A stretch of DNA of 64,000 bases from Paulownia fortunei (GCA_019321725.1 CM033105.1:16523861-16587860), one strand, 5' to 3'; counted from the first letter of the stretch, positions 23,241 through 35,918 are shown. Made by a program: numbers and translations. Notes: generated by a model from the sequence alone, not told the origin.

Positions 23241-25439
23241 GTGTCTCGCTCCTCATTCTATGTATTAATGGTGTTATGCTTTGTTGTTGATGCAGATGTT
23301 CTAGATAGCAGAGTTTCAGCTCCCCAAGACCAAGTTGTTGAGAAGGTTTGATGATTTGAGATAGAATTTATAGTTCTTGATAGGACTTAGCCTTAGGAAT
23401 TTTGAGTTTTTCCAGTCTTTTGCTTCAAACTTTCTAGATTCGAGTTTCATGGCAGTTGCATTCCCTTTATTAAGTTGTTTTTTGTGTCAGGGTATCATCA
23501 TTTATGGAATTGCTTTAAGCATTATATTACCATTTTTGCTTATTTTATTGTCAATAATTATATTCCCACTTGGGGATATGGTTTTTATGCTATTTTTTTA
23601 TCGTTTCTTACATGACTGTTTATGCTATCGATGGTGTGAGTCGCACTTTAAGAATAGTCTTTCATATGTTGCTACGAGTGCGCATAGCGTATAGAGGCAA
23701 TCTTTTTTCCCATGAGTGCGTTTAACACTTCTTATAGGTTTATATTTTATCTTAGAGCGTGTTTTTTATTGAGCGCTATATATGCAAATTGCAATCAGGA
23801 GTACTTACGTTTTCTGCTAAGTAGTAACTTTACTCGTTGATTGTCAAATCCCGATCAAAGTGTGTTGCTTTGAGGGCTCTTGTTATTTTTTGAATACGAT
23901 TAGTTGGGGAATAATTAACTATGAAGGGTCGGTTTCCCATTTTAAGGCAACAAAGAATGAGTATGAGGCTGAGGTCATTCACTTGGAAGGAGAGATGAGC
24001 AAGTTCAGCAAGGATATTGTATCCTTTAAAGAGCGTGCGAGCTCAAGATTTTCTCAGGGGACGGTTCTTAGATTCAAATGAGGGGAATGCTATGCTTGCT
24101 CACCCCAGTGAAGGGTTGTCTTCGAATTCAAGTCCTCTTACGATGTTGAGGATATTGTTTTAGAAACAATCATTATTTTATGATTAGACTATCCGTAATG
24201 TTGATTCACTCTGAGAGCAGCGGGTCATTTTAGTGCAGATAATGTTATATTGTTGGATCCTTCCATGCCAGAGGTTGAGAAAGGTGAGGCAATTGCGCAT
24301 AAGCACGATATGCATATCGCAAGGGTGGCTAATGACATTCAGAATATTCCTAAGAAAGAATTGTTGTCTAGAGAGAATTTAGTCTGTTTAGGACTTCGTT
24401 ATTCATAAGGATTGCTCCTTTATTACCTTTTAACTTTAGGCTCATCATTTTGCATTTTTGAAAATATTTGGCTCGAGCTAAGCCAAGGCTTTATTTTATG
24501 TAGGGAGAGGTGTTGTCTCTCCTAGGAAAGAGTTTGGCATGCATGAGGCTAGGGCTTTGCTTTGTGTCTAGGAGAGGTGTTATCTCTCCCAGTTCTAAGT
24601 TTGGCCTAAATGAGGCAAGGGTTTTCGCTACCCGGGTGAGCCATTATCTCTTTCGAGACTAGTTAATCATAGTAGAATTGATTTTCTCCTCTTGATATAC
24701 AGGGTGAGTTATAAATTTGAGAAATAAAAAGAAAACTCAATATGTCAATGTACAGTTGTAAGAACTATAGTGATTGTGTACGGCTATAAGAACCATGGTG
24801 ACTGAGAGTTTTTTGCTCTGACCATGCAAATGTGGGGAGGCTGAGGCTTTGCCAGAGTTGCTCAAATATGGTGGTAGCTGAGGCTTTACCTCGGCTATGG
24901 AGGGGAGTTGGTAGCTAAGGCAATATCTCAGCTGTATGGTGATTATGGCAGCCGATATTATGCCTCGATTGCTCGATGGTGGTGGCAGTCACACAGTGGT
25001 GATGACAGTTATGGTGCAACATTGGCTACTTCTTTACATGTTGCTTTAGTCACGCAAGTGGTGGCAAGCAGCCATGGCATGACTTCAGTTGTGCACACGT
25101 CAGAGCATCCCTTTGGAGTGCTATTGGGAAGGCTCGAGTCCCCCAGGGTGTTATTGTTAAAGAGCTTCACGAATCTCAGCTTATGACACCCAATTGGAGT
25201 AATTACTCTTTGTTTACCTTGCATCCTAGGTTTATAATTCTGTATTTTCAAGAGAGATGTTGGATAGATTTCTCTTTGCTTTATTTATATTTCGTATTGA
25301 ATGGATGCTTGTTCTTACGAGAGCTTGGCTTGTTTTGTGGTACTGTAGTGAGCTAATGCTCTTATTTATTATCCTTGTTCATGAGGCTTACACTTAGTGT
25401 TAGTGATGTTTGATTGCTACGGAGTCGTTGACTCATCTT

Positions 25440-25873
25440 AGGTTATATTAGGCAATCTCTTACAAGTTAAGATATCATTTAAGGCATTCACAATGGACTG
25501 CATAGCACAAACCTCTTATAGGTTGTCATAGTGAAGACGTTTGCCACGGACTATGGGTCACAACCTTTTACTAACTGCCATAGTAAAGGCATGTGCCACG
25601 GACTGCATTGTGCAGTCTCTTACAGGCTACTGTACTTAAGGTATTCACCATGGACCATGTCCCACAGCCTTTTGCTAATGACTTTTTTTGTGTAAGGCAT
25701 GTATCAGGGACTACGTCCGTGGCCTCTTACTGATAACTTTTTTGTGTAAGGTATGTGCTACGGATTGTGTTCACAGTCTCTTACAGACGACCTTACAAGA
25801 GATTTCACCATGGACTGCGTTGTAGAGCCTCTTATTGACTGCCTATTTGGGTTATTGCTATAAGTCTTTTAAG
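25440..25873. repeat. Degenerate tandem repeat abutting assembly gap
   Basis: About six diverged units of roughly 65 bases carry the themes gccacggact, then gcacagtctcttacagg, then a stretch ending aaggcatg. The array runs straight into the Ns, so its true length is unknown. Confidence 0.75.
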
Positions 25874-25973
25874 NNNNNNNNNNNNNNNNNNNNNNNNNNN
25901 NNNNNNNNNNNNNNNNNNNNNNNNNNNNNNNNNNNNNNNNNNNNNNNNNNNNNNNNNNNNNNNNNNNNNNNNN
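25874..25973. other. Assembly gap (100 N)
   Basis: Exactly 100 undetermined bases, a conventional placeholder for a gap of unknown size. The base composition changes sharply across it, from a moderately G+C-rich repeat to very A+T-rich DNA, so the missing part may include the right half of an element. Confidence 1.
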
Positions 25974-27148
25974 ATAAGTAATAATTTTTTTTATTATTAA
26001 TGGAATTATCAAAATTTTATAGAAACAATGTTAAATACAAAAAAATTATTTTTATGTTTATTTTAATACTATTAAATAAGTTTAAATAAGTTTTATAAAT
26101 AGTCAAATTATCATAACTTGATGAATACTATGTTAAATTTAAAATAACTTAATGAATACTTTCCTAAATTTAAAAACATAGTCATTTTAGAAATTAATTT
26201 TATTATTATTACTTAATTATAATGACTATGTCTGAATTTAACATAGTTTCTATGAACTTATGATAGTTCTAGTAATAATAAAAAATATTACTAATATTTT
26301 ATGTATTTTAAAAAATATTTTTTTAAGATTAATAATTAGTATAAAATTTATAAGTAAAAGCGATTAGATAATAAAAAATATCTCACTAAATACTAATTTA
26401 ATAGGAACTATGTTATATTGTGAAGTATCTATTAAAATTTAAATATAATAAAATTTTAGATAAATTTAACATCAAGTATTAATTAATCAAGTTAAAAAAT
26501 TATTAGAATATAAATACAAATGTATTAATATCAACCTATTTTAAAGTAATTTCACTAAAAATAATAAATAATAGCACTTTGGTTAGTTTTTTAAGAATAG
26601 GGAGGGGGGTTAAATGAGATAATGAGAGTATAAGGGAATAAAATGAAATGAAATAAAAATATAAGAAAATAAAGTAAGAAAAAATTAAAAACACAATATA
26701 ATAAAGTTATATTTAACAATAGTTGGGGTAAATTGAGAATAACCTTTTCATTTTTAATAACCTTTTCTAGTTGAGACACTAAAAAAGCCAAATGTGTTTG
26801 CTTTCCCTTACTTTTTGTTTAGAGTGATAATACAGGAACTATTTTCAATTATTTTTTCAAAAAATGCACCCCCTATAATCAAAAGTCTGCACCATAGTTT
26901 CAAAAAACTTGGACTTTGTTTGCTTAGATTTTTTTATGACAAATCCAAATCCTAACAGAAAAAATGAATTTCCATCTTTTTTACATCATTATTTTTATAT
27001 ATACTCTCAAAATAAAAAGAAAGTTGATATTTGAACTCCACAAAATGATATATGCACTCCATTTGACTTTATTCAACAAGCTTGCTCTTTTAAGTCAAAA
27101 TTTTCATATTCGATCTTTCTATCAATCAGCGATTTTAATGGTTGAATT

Positions 27149-27330
27149 GGTTCAATCGGTGGTTCAACCAATTTAATAAAAATTATTTATATTTTTTATT
27201 ATATTATGTAAAATGATAATATAATAGAATAATTTCTATTGGTTCAATCGGTGGTTCAACCAATTTAATAAAAATTATTTATATTTTTTATTATATTATG
27301 TAAAATGGTAATATAATAGAATAATTTCTA
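27149..27330. repeat. 92-bp tandem duplication
   Basis: Units 27149-27240 and 27241-27330 both begin ggttcaatcggtggttcaac and are identical apart from one base (aaatgataat versus aaatggtaat) up to the end of the second unit. The near identity indicates a recent duplication. Confidence 0.9.
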
Positions 27331-28227
27331 TGTATTACATTTCAAAGATAAAAAAGATAGATAATAAATTAAAAAATACATCTAACAAACTCTAAAATTT
27401 AACTAACCACATAATTATAATCAAATACCAAGTTTAAAATTTAAACTTTCTCAAAAAAAAAAAATTACAAAAACTTACAAAATCAGTTCTGATCGATTCT
27501 TGACCAATTTTATGGCCGGTCCTAACCTGATCTTGGCCAATTTTTTAGCGATACTTGACCGATTCAACCGATTTTTGACCGGTTCAATTTCATTTTTGAT
27601 TTTTTAGTAGCTAATGAAATCGAACAGACCACTGATTCCCATTCGAATTAGTAGGTCCAATCAAATTCTAAAAACAATATTTTAAGCTAATAAGAAAATG
27701 TTGTTGTGTGATTTTATAATAATTGCACCCTCAAATATCTTATTCTAAATGATAGAAATATAGAATGAAATACTTTGATCACGTTTGGTCAAATGCAAAG
27801 ATCTTCCTCTACTTTTACCTCTTTTTTTTTTTTCATTAATACCTTAACCATTTGTCTAAAATATTCTATTAATTTCATCTTTTTTATCTAGCTTAAAATT
27901 TGATATTTTATTAATAACTAAAATTGATAGTGCATGATTTTCCTTCGATTAATTCTAATGTTAAATTAGATACTGAAAATTATTAGCACTTAAAAAAGTG
28001 TTGAACAAGTCTTAAAGTTTCATAAAGAAAATCATTTAATGCAAGGGAGATGGTAATATTCTCTTTTGCATACTTTGAATATATCAAATATACCTTATGT
28101 TTGATTATAAACATATTGATGTGTATAAAAATTAACATCAAATATTTTTTTCTTTCCCACTTAATTTCTGTCATGAATCCATATTCTTAACTTTAATCTT
28201 TAATCCGTAAAATAATTGAACATAAGG

Positions 28228-28293
28228 CTTATATATATATATATATTATAGAGAGATGAATACCTTGTATAATATATATATATATATATATAT
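28228..28293. repeat. Paired AT microsatellites
   Basis: Two alternating-AT tracts separated by about 25 bases (gagagatgaataccttgta). Confidence 0.85.
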
Positions 28294-29880
28294 TTTATTT
28301 ATTAAATTAGAATACTAAATTTCCTAAAATATTATTTTTTCAAGAATCATAGAAGATTCTTTCAATTGTAGCCCTAAATCAACACATATCCGTATTCAAC
28401 CCAACATGACCCAACTTGATTAAGCTCATTCATGAGGAAATCAATCAGATCAAATCTTATTTAGGGTCAATCACTTCAAATGAAATATGACAGTCTCACG
28501 TAGCATTGTTAATTTAATTTTAATTTTAATTTTTAGAAGAAATTACCATATCTTTTTATTTTGTGCTTTTACTTTTAATTTACTCAACCTGATGGGTAAC
28601 GTGATTTGTTGTTTTAACTTAGTTTTAACCTGATATTAGAGCATGCTCTTTTAATTGTTTTTTTTTTTTTTGTTAGATAATTCTATTTTGAAGATTTGAT
28701 ACAAATGATGTGTTAATTCTCAACAATATTACAATTTGTTTTAATAGATTATCTAATAGCACTACATTTAAACTAAATAAATTTCATCCTTATAAATGAA
28801 ATATGTATTGTTTTGACTGGTACACAAGACAATATACTCAATAATTTTAAAATGGACTGTGAATATCATTTCTTGAATCAAAATTTATTTTCAAAATATC
28901 CCACGTTCCATTACATAATCTACCTTTCTTTTCAGTGTTTCTCTTTCTTCATAATTACTACACCTACACCTACCTACCGTACATTATTTCTCTCATTCTT
29001 TTGAATATAAAATATACTAAACTATTACAACAAGAAGTTAAATAATTTTTTTATATCATCACTCTCAATTATTATCTAATTTTACATTATTAAAACCCCA
29101 AATTATTTCATAATTTGACACCACTAATATCACATCTATCCACTTAAAGAGACACATGAGATCAATAAAACCAAACACAATTCATTTTTTAGAAAAGAAT
29201 TCTTCCAAAAACAATTTTATTTTTTAATGAAAATTTGAGGATTTTTTTTCTACACCTTCCTAGAAATAGTCGTTTTAAGAAAATATTCTAAATAAGTAAA
29301 CTAAAGTTACATTTTTAACTCAATTTATTTTTATTTTCATAAGGAATCTTTTCATTTTCTATGATTTGAAATTCAAAAAATGCATTTTGGTTTATCCATT
29401 TTCACTAAAAAGACAATCTATTTTCATTTCAAAATCTATTTTCAGATCGATTAGCATTTCATGTCATGTACCTATCAAATTTATTTCAAATATATTAATA
29501 TTTTATATATTTTCATACAAAATACCATAAAACAATTATATTTTCATTTTCAAACCTATAAAATCTACATATAAATATAACTTATTCAAATATATTTTCA
29601 ATTCTAAACGAAAACTTAGTAAAAATATTTTCAATTCTAAAAATGCTAAAAACATAAAAAATGAGTTTGAAAATAAATTTAAATGGGCTCTTATAATTAT
29701 TCCACATGTGAAATCAATCAATCAACCTAATTAATCAAACTTTTACAACTATTAATTCAAACACATTTTCACATTTTACATTATAATGTTTTAAATGAAT
29801 TTCCTAAAATGAAACCAAATTGTCTCTCTCAGAACTATGCATGTTGTTATCAAGAATAGCTCCTACTTCTATAATCCTTT

Positions 29881-32800
29881 ATATAAGTTTTAAGACTGGT
29901 AATACTTTCAATTGGTCTTCCAAGATGAAGCAGAAGAACATCAACCTGTCATATTTCTTGCCTTCGGTCCGACTGTTTGCTTTAGATTATTGCACCTGAT
30001 TATGATTATCTTAATTATTTCATTAGCATAAAAATGGTTTAGTGATGAGCTTGACAACAAAAAAATTGGGCCCAACTGTTTGTTTTAGATTATTTCCAGT
30101 TGTTATCTGTGGTTTTCATGAAATTCTGACAACAGAAATTGCAGTAATTATGGAGCTCATTTTCTGGATTTAAGAATATCCAACATGTCTAGTGATGAGC
30201 TTGAAAGCAAAATTTCTTCTATGTTTTAGCAACCTCAAATCTTTACGGGCGCTAGAATTTCCCGAAAAAACAAGAAGCTGTTGAGAGAAATACAAGCTCA
30301 ATCAGCCCATGTGTTAGTCTCGGGCTTTCCTCAAGCTATCAGAGATTACCAGTAGCCAAAAGATTTTCACAAGTTGCAAACATGTCAAAGCTGGAGTAGT
30401 GCATATGTTAATCCGAACAATTTATCAAGAAGTATCCTTTTAGCTTGTCTAATATGAGTTTGCCAGGATAATTACTCTCATGGCTATTTCCTGGGCAAGC
30501 TTCTTAGATGGCTGGCATTAGGTAGAGCACAGAGACTGTAAATTCAAATAATTACTTTCAATATCATCCCAAGAGTTCTGACAACCTTTTGTCTCTCAAT
30601 ATCTCTAAGACCAGTTTGCATGCCTCCATACCTTCCTGCTTCAATCCATCCTAAATAAAAACATGTCCACTTCGTCAACTCTTCCCTAGTGATATTAGAT
30701 GTTGGAGGTATTTAACTAGCAGCATACATAAATGATGGATAAACAACAAGTCCTAATCGATTTTTTTTCCTGGAAGGTAATCATTTTACAGGGATGATCA
30801 CCAGCCAACTCTATCACCGCACCTATGAGCTTGTCATATTTTTCCAAAGAATAGTAGCTGGTCCAAAAGTGTCTGTCTACTATTGAAAGACAGCATTGAA
30901 AACCACTTCCAGAAAAACAGAAATGTCACAACTAACATGGGGGCTGAAAAAGATGATGGATAACCAACAAAATATGAATGTGAAGAAACCATTGCTACAT
31001 GTGCAACACAAAGTACACTTCAATTTTCAACATAAAAGACTAAATCTTGTATGTATCAGTGTGACATTCTTAATTCACATTTGAGGGATTGACCCTTTCC
31101 TGCAACCTGCTCACTGGTGATAAAACACAAGAATGTGGAGATTTTAGATTCATGCACTGAATCTGTGCAATAATCGGTGTATTGGTACCAAAAGCATTCT
31201 CAAATCTAAGAAAATAAGAACAGGACAATACTTGCAATCAGTTAATTGGGAGAAAGCCATCCAACATATTGAGTTGAACTATCTGGCAATGTTACAAGGA
31301 TTCATCAGGAGAAATTGTAGACTGGGAACCTCATTTGCAACCTTCAAGGAAATACAAAGGAAATTTTTTGTTTTGTGGACCTCCTTCGTACAATTGATTG
31401 CATTGGCAATGAATCCAAACCATGGATCCCTAATATACCTAATAATGAGGAAGAGGATGATTATAATAGATATGAGACCTTTACAAAGGAGCTTATTAGT
31501 CTCTTAAATAATGTCGGATTGTCCACATAGATCCTTATTTATAAAAGCTATGGAATGACCTTGGGGAGTATAAGTAGTCAGTCCACTGCATTTGTCACAC
31601 TATATTTGAAAGTTCCTGAAATATAATTCTTGTGTAACTCAAACTCACGCTGAACGTTCTTCTCCAAGTTCCAGGTTCGAACATTTTTAAAAGTTTTGCC
31701 GCATCTAGAGAAATTTTCTTGTCCAAGATCCTATCTATGTGAAAATTCTTCTCTAAGTTTTGGTCTGAGTTCCAGCTATAGATATGAGAATGCATCCATG
31801 TAGGAGGTGAAACTATTTCAACGATATCACTGTTTGCTAGTAATTGGTTGAATTTATGCCATCTCTATCAAAATTTTGGAGCTTCCTCTGCTTGAGGAAG
31901 AAGGCATTGATAAACGGTCATATGAAAATTCTAAAATCTTCTTTTTATATTTTAGACTTCAGAATAAAAGTATGAATGAAAAAATAGCAATCCCATCCAT
32001 TAGAAACATGAGACAAATTATTGAGTGCTGCTTCTAACATTGGATGTAGTCAAACTTCCATGGAGTATGCATAGTAATGCCAATTATGGGTAATGTTGAC
32101 TATTGCTGGATGTCAATGGAAAGCAGCAATAACAAGAAAACAGCAACATTATATGGCTACTTGAAATCAACTATAAACTTGTAACTTATCTCTCAATTAG
32201 CTAGAACAGGAGATGAGGAGTCTAGTATTAGCAGTATGATTGTGCCTGATATTATTTTGACACGAAAATCAAAATATCTTTCATTAGCTACAAGTGATTG
32301 AGAGGTCAGTTAGATAGTGATGCCTACATTTCTTTTTACTGTCATACATGTGATTTTCAACCATTACATTTCGAATTAGGGGAAAATTGACTTCATTGTG
32401 TTTTGTTGGTAGTAAGTGGAAAAACACCTGGATCATCTTGGAGAAAGATATGTTTGTAGATCAAAAGACACAGTATGATATTAAACAATCAGTGTACAGA
32501 AGCATAGAGGAAAAGTGGCTTCTAAATTCCACAACCTTCTCAATGAAGGCAAGGGCTGTAGCCCTAGCAGAATCTAATTAACCAAATAAAAAGAGATGTA
32601 GAATAGCAATTTTCATGTAAATAAAAATGAGATATTGCACAAAAGATCCTGGGCCAGCACCAATATGGGTGAAAATGTTAGGAAACAGAATCAATGATAA
32701 TCATGAAAGTGGTTCTAGTTCCAGGCTTCCAGCAAGCTTTGCTAGGCTGTACCTTCGCTTATTATCACAAATGTCAATGGAACAATAGGCTTTGTCTTCA

Positions 32801-33541
32801 ATATATTATCCAGATAATGAATCAGCAGTCATAATATTTGGGAGGTCATTACTCTGCACAGTATCCTTTTAAATGAGTATAAGGAAATTATGGTCTAATC
32901 ACAAGCAACTGGAATAAGATCAGCTGTACCAAGGTCTGATAGCACCAGACAACTCCCATGGCAAGTTCTTGACCATTTCATCTATTTAGAGAAGCCCTAA
33001 CCGGAAGCACATATATCTATCAACTATTAGTTTGTCATTCGAAGTTCTTAACTGTCATCCATGTTGGCACATCGACAACTAAAGACATGGACTTTAAGCT
33101 TCAAAACACTGCTTCCTACCCTACTCAGCCTCCCAACTATCTGCCTTAGCTTTTCAAACCCTAGAAATCAATATGACCTCGATCTTGCAATTTTTCCACA
33201 GCAGCGGACTGCTTCACCTACCTAGTGAGGTTTAAGAGGTCCAGCTACCAGCCAGATCTAGTGCTAACTATACTTCTTTTTCTAGATTTCTCTCCTCATA
33301 CAAGCACCCTAACACTATGGAACCGAGTAAGGAATGATAAAAAAAGGAAAAAGTATAGTATCCAGCCAACTGAAATTCCAATTGCATTCCAGATATCATT
33401 ACAAAAGAAAAAGGGGGAAATGAAATGATCATAGATGGAAGCACATTAATAAAAAGCCAAACCAGATATGCATTTGGAAACTTGGACGCATTGAACATAA
33501 AAACTACTTCTATTACATCTATCCAACAAGTGCTACAACAT
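29881..33541. other. Gene-free region of moderate composition
   Basis: No exon is supported, but the sequence is clearly less A+T-rich than the DNA to the left and lacks long homopolymers. It lies directly downstream of the minus-strand ALP1-like gene, so part of it may be 3' UTR with introns or a non-coding transcript. The few reading frames of 60-90 codons lack domain signatures and are not reported as genes. Confidence 0.4.
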
Positions 33542-34873
33542 TTATGTTCTCTGACTCACCCGACTCAAGTGCGAAGCAAGTGCATCCCTAATTCTCTTCC
33601 CACTTTCATTGTCCTCTCCATCAAATATGGGAAATTCTCTGTCCCTATAACCCTCCGCATTTTCCTCTGGCAATACCTCACTGCACTTGATTAGAAAATT
33701 GTGCAGTAAACAACATGCAACAATGACAAAGGGATAAGCCTCAATGCATTGCTCCTTCCATTTCTTCCCCACAAGCTTCCATCTTTTCTTGACCTTAGTG
33801 AACGCTGTCCCGACCAACTGCATCCCTCTATGATGCACCCCATTAAATGCCATTTCTGAAGAACTTAACTTCTTGTTCGTCTCGCTAAAGGGTGTCAAAA
33901 GCCAAGGTAGAAGCGGATAACATGAATCACCTAAAATATACTGGGGAATTGAATTGCCAGAATTTAACTCAAAAGAGGGCCCATTCAAGTACTCCTTGGA
34001 ATCCTCAATCCCGGAGAAAAGCTTCGACCTTTTCAACACATCTTCCGGTTTGTTACTCCCAGGCCAGCCAGCAGACACATCTAAGAACCTCCCTTCAGAA
34101 TCCACCAAAGCCTGAACTAACAAAGAATCAATTTCACCCATCAATGGGCCCTCCAATTCAAACCTCTCAATCCCCAAAACTCCACAACAGTTGGGCAAAG
34201 AAATCCACCCAAAACCCACAATAATTCTATTGATATCCGAGTTGAATTCAAACAAATGACCAAGATTTTCCACAATGGCTTTGCATACTGAATAAAAAGC
34301 TCTACAAGCCGTGGGAGAGTCAAGAGAGAAGCGGCGAGAAACAGAAGAGAAGGATGCGGAATGAGATAATCGGAAAAGGGTTGCGGCGAGGGCGGCATTG
34401 GGGGGCAAGGGGTGGAGAGATGAGGTCAAAGAAGGGGTGAGGAGGCGGAGGAGGAGAGTGAAAGAAGGCTTAGAGAGGTTGAAGAACTGAACCCATCGAG
34501 GGTCGTAATCAGGAGAAGAGGAGAGGAAGCACTCGAACCAATTGTGCTGAGGGGGTGGGGGTGGGGGTGGGAGTGCGGTAGGGGGTATCGGGAAGGAGAG
34601 GAGCGATAGGAGATGGGAAAGAGAGCGAGAGGTAGAGGAGAGAAGGGATTCTAAGGATAGGGATTGGGAGGGCAAGAGGTGGAGGTCATGGCGGAGGAGG
34701 AAGGAGTGGGCGGCGGAGGTGGCGGAGATGAGCATGGGGATTGTTCTGGAGAGGTGTTTATGGTGGTTGGATTGGGGTTTGATGAGATTGGATTGGGTTT
34801 TGATTTTAAGTCTCTTCTTCTTGCCTTTCCTTCTGCCGCGGCGTCTCTTGGTGGCTCCACCGGCCGTGACCAT
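33542..34873 (-). CDS. ALP1-like protein, domesticated PIF/Harbinger nuclease
   Basis: An intronless 443-residue protein with the DDE_Tnp_4 (HARBI1/PIF nuclease) fold; plant relatives such as ALP1 are host nuclear proteins, and ALP1 itself is linked to Polycomb complexes. Residues 8-25 are a dense Lys/Arg block (KRRRGRRKGKKKRLKIK), a likely nuclear signal. After a Ser/Leu-rich and polyproline linker (101-108), DPRWVQFFNLSKPSF begins the helical part. The nuclease core contains GVLGIERF (231-238), VDSEGRFLDVSAGWPGSNKP (257-276), ILGDSCYPLLPWLLTPF (313-329), VKKRWKL (361-367) and VACCLLHNFLI (385-395). Where active transposases have Asp in the G-x-L-D motif there is Gly234, and the Glu before the AF motif is Gly355. 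Asp258 remains. The frame is intact despite this, and no terminal repeats are evident, so host function without nuclease activity is inferred. ATG at 34871-34873 is the first in frame. Confidence 0.85.
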   Translation of the reverse strand: MVTAGGATKRRRGRRKGKKKRLKIKTQSNLIKPQSNHHKHLSRTIPMLISATSAAHSFLLRHDLHLLPSQSLSLESLLSSTSRSLSHLLSLLSFPIPPTALPPPPPPPQHNWFECFLSSSPDYDPRWVQFFNLSKPSFTLLLRLLTPSLTSSLHPLPPNAALAATLFRLSHSASFSSVSRRFSLDSPTACRAFYSVCKAIVENLGHLFEFNSDINRIIVGFGWISLPNCCGVLGIERFELEGPLMGEIDSLLVQALVDSEGRFLDVSAGWPGSNKPEDVLKRSKLFSGIEDSKEYLNGPSFELNSGNSIPQYILGDSCYPLLPWLLTPFSETNKKLSSSEMAFNGVHHRGMQLVGTAFTKVKKRWKLVGKKWKEQCIEAYPFVIVACCLLHNFLIKCSEVLPEENAEGYRDREFPIFDGEDNESGKRIRDALASHLSRVSQRT

Positions 34874-35014
34874 TCTGCCGGTGCCGGTGCTAGCAGGTTG
34901 TACTTTCTACTTAGGTCTTGGGTTTGGTGAGTGCCAACTTCAATCTCCACCAAAATCTTTTCCCTCAGTTTCTTTTCTTTTGCATTTTTCTATTTTCAAT
35001 GTATTGTATTTTAC

Positions 35015-35025
35015 CTTATATATTA
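35015..35025 (-). promoter_or_regulatory. Candidate TATA box of the ALP1-like gene
   Basis: The minus strand reads taatatataagg about 145-150 bases before the ATG. It is a plausible plant TATA element by spacing and sequence only. Confidence 0.35.
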
Positions 35026-35652
35026 AACGCTGTACCCAGTGAAAATTTGTATTCAAAATTGAGATTTAATCTAATTTTAATCAATAAACAAATTAGAATT
35101 TATTTTATAAAAATAAATATAATTTAATTAAACATAATCTATGCTATAAGTAGAAAAAATTAATATATTTGATTTTTTAAAATTAATTTCGGGTGAATGA
35201 GAAATTAATAGATAAAGTAATTCATTTAAATAAATGGTTGATTTTTGAAAAGTTGGGAATGTGAAAAGTCACAAATCCCACGTTATAAGAGTGAAACAAC
35301 TTTATGTTACATATATAGAATCTCACTTTATTTTTATTAAGCAGTATTTATGTGGAGCTCTCATGTGGTACATTATAATGATTTTTTGGTTAATTTTAAT
35401 TAATTCAAGGAGTTACGAGAATGGTGTTACGTACCATCCGAGCTCATATTGGTCTCTTTAGAGACACACTTTGCATGAAGAGTTAAGGGACTCTAAATTT
35501 TTCAAAAATTGAATCAAGGTGGTTCGGTGTGATTCAGTGACGTGGTTAGTGTGAGCTGATGTGGAAGATGCATCCGGTTAGCATATGTGTGGCATGACAA
35601 CATGTAGTTGGAAGCTGAATGGATGTGATCGGATATCCGTTTGGTTGACAAG

Positions 35653-35865
35653 AGCTCACTGTACGGAGTGTGGACCATCGCAGAAAGTTGTGATCGGACG
35701 GTTGAGATTAATCCTCGGTAAGAGGTTCACTGTAAGGGGTGTGGACCTTCGCATAAAGTTGCGATCAGACGGTTGAGATTGATTTTTGGCAAGGGGTTCA
35801 CTGTAAAAGTGTGAATCTTCGTAAAGGGATGCAATCGTACGGCTCAGATTGATCCGTACAAAAAA
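35653..35865 (+). repeat. Three 71-bp U3 tandem repeats
   Basis: Units start at 35653, 35725 and 35796 and share the pattern ttcactgtaaggggtgtgga, then ttcgcataaagttgcgatca, then gacggttgagattgat. The third is the most diverged. They lie about 45-250 bases upstream of the LTR TATA box, where Copia elements of the Tnt1 type carry enhancer repeats. Confidence 0.85.
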
Positions 35866-35908
35866 TTGCACCCACTCATGAATTGACACCACAACTCTTA
35901 AAAAAATC

Positions 35909-35918
35909 TATAAATAGA
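35909..35918 (+). promoter_or_regulatory. LTR TATA box
   Basis: The sequence tataaataga lies just after the U3 repeats and before a pyrimidine-rich stretch that would include the transcription start. Confidence 0.5.

Larger units (their letters stand above)
22137..25873 (+). mobile_element. Decayed gypsy-like or LARD-like element, right end lost in gap
   Basis: The G+C content rises abruptly at 22137 (tgatgcggtatgaacctgga, a possible TG LTR start). The interior has several blocks of degenerate tandem repeats (22830-23240, 24430-24660, 24760-24990, 25440-25873) and, at about 23940-24060 on the plus strand, a Glu/Lys-rich helix-forming segment with EYEAEVIHLEGEMSKFSKDI, like the coiled-coil tail of gag-like proteins in non-autonomous gypsy-type elements. 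No protease, reverse transcriptase or integrase was recognised. The right boundary is hidden by the run of Ns. Other reading frames here (for example 24908-25186) run through the repeats and are not taken as genes. Confidence 0.4.
25974..29880. other. A+T-rich intergenic DNA with repeats, no gene
   Basis: No coding sequence recognised on either strand. It contains a recent 92-bp tandem duplication (27149), a Thr/Arg/Pro-free A+T matrix, and a run of ccgatt / accggtt-like phrases at 27490-27600 related to the dispersed repeat also present near 9060. Two TA-type microsatellites lie near 28228-28246 and 28271-28293. Confidence 0.55.

Noticed and set aside
24908..25186. 92-codon frame near the gap as a gene
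   Set aside because: It lies in degenerate repeats of a decayed element, with an overlapping antisense frame of similar length and no recognisable domain.
31232..31507. Possible exon in the region downstream of the ALP1-like gene
   Set aside because: No domain, no matching neighbouring exons with consistent splice phases on that strand; kept as non-coding.
34651..35127. Several overlapping frames antisense to or upstream of the ALP1-like start
   Set aside because: They are shadows of the Lys/Arg- and Ser/Leu-rich N-terminal codons or of A+T-rich promoter DNA.
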